Of a stretch of 64,000 nucleotides of DNA, positions 63,332 through 64,000 are shown piece after piece. Made by a program: the position numbers and the translations under genes. Each line of letters begins with the position of its first letter. Position 1 is the first letter of the stretch. Source of the DNA: Diadema setosum (lineage: Eukaryota; Echinodermata; Echinoidea; Diadematoida; Diadematidae); the NCBI GenBank assembly GCA_033980235.1, contig CM067069.1, positions 20,518,650 through 20,582,649 of the forward strand, given 5' to 3'. The notes beneath the pieces were generated by a model. It saw only the letters and a list, made by a program, of their open reading frames with translations, ran no database searches and was not told where the DNA came from.

Positions 63332-63743
63332 CTGTTTCAGGGAGAAAAGTTGGGTTTTTCACTGATCATCTCTCGTTTTCAAACCATATCCATGTGCTCT
63401 GTGATGACCTCAGTTATCCGTGTGCCTTCAAGAATTTTTGTACATGTTTTTTTAAGCTGAAGTACTGCATGGTGCAATCTAAACTGTTGCAATCTTAATG
63501 GTTACCATCTTGAAGTAACCCAGACATATACTTCTGTGCAGAATCTGTTATAGTCTTAAAGCTCATCCATTTCTTGATCTGATCTATTGGATAAAGCAGT
63601 TTAGTGCTTTGCATTCCATTGCTGCTTTCTTCTTACTGAATTTTCACTAAATTGTCAGTTTCCATGGTTATTTTTATACAGGCTAACCATTAATATACTA
63701 AGGAACAAGGATGGCAAGTTTTTATTTAACTTAATGAACAAGG

Positions 63744-64000
63744 CAATCGCCGAATTGTGTCTCGCCCATTCGCGTACAAGGAATTAATATTTTTTTTAAC
63801 TCCCACAAGTTAATTGACCTGCTTATGACCTTTGACCTTGTGGTGACCTTTAACACCCTAAGGGACATTCACCATCCAAGTTTGGTCACAAACAGACAAA
63901 GGGATCAAAAGTAAATGAGCCATAATCGAAACGCGCCATAAAAACTTAACATTGGGCCCTAAAAATTTGTTGACCGCTATCTGTGACCTTTGACCTTGTG
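63744..64000 (-). repeat. DR1-containing tandem repeat, inverted copy at window edge
   Basis: This is the reverse complement of the units at 19.5-20.6 kb. It shares GTTTGTGACCAAACTTGG, CGCGTTTCGATTATGGCTC and AAGGTCAAAGGTCA in the same order. TGACCTTTGACCT sites fall at 63826-63838 and 63984-63996, a period of 158 bp. The array runs out of the window. Confidence 0.85.

Overview
This is AT-rich, intron-bearing eukaryotic DNA. There are no operons, ribosome binding sites or dense ORFs. It is crowded with microsatellites, foldback MITEs and 5'-truncated non-LTR retrotransposons. The one clear gene is a BET-family bromodomain protein of the BRD4 type, and it carries the C-terminal P-TEFb-binding motif. 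The repeat landscape suggests a marine invertebrate, perhaps an echinoderm such as a sea urchin. That guess rests on general character, not on a diagnostic sequence.

Layout. About 1-51,700 shows no host protein-coding exon that I can defend. It holds LINE fragments: a CR1/Jockey-like pair at 6,030-7,385 (-) and 8,400-10,088 (+), a Tx1/L1-like copy at 17,140-18,775 (-), and 3' ends at 24,195-24,419 and 29,735-30,512. It also holds three different families of long-inverted-repeat MITEs that all have TTAA at their edges: A at 3.7, 10.9, 16.2 and 37.4 kb; B at 33.1 and 42.8 kb; C at 19.9, 23.5 and 39.9 kb. Other elements are a piggyBac-like TTAA element (38,146-39,135), a small hAT-like element (4,222-4,606), a MITE with GTTTACCATT ends (10.8, 14.7 and 21.0 kb), a two-way array of a 16-bp motif (43,548-43,852), near-perfect and perfect palindromes, and many simple repeats.

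From 51,763 to 63,331 on the minus strand I could join nine exons of the BRD4-like gene by splice sites and matching phase. One of them, 62 nt long, is too short to stand out as an ORF. They give 498 codons of the C-terminal half: a proline-rich linker, a conserved GSW/SFE block, a long charged helix and the terminal motif. The bromodomains and the ET domain must lie beyond position 64,000. The introns carry two further mobile elements. One is a 2.7-kb unit (56,879-59,577) with eight identical copies of GTAACGTGAGTTACC near its ends. I think it is the best candidate here for an undescribed element.

A tandem repeat of about 158-165 bp, in which each unit holds an AGGTCA-A-AGGTCA (DR1) site, occurs at 19.5-20.6 kb and again, inverted, upstream of the visible BRD4 exons at 63.75-64 kb. 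In the first array a family C MITE interrupts one unit. The intact units therefore show the empty site and support TTAA as the target of that family.
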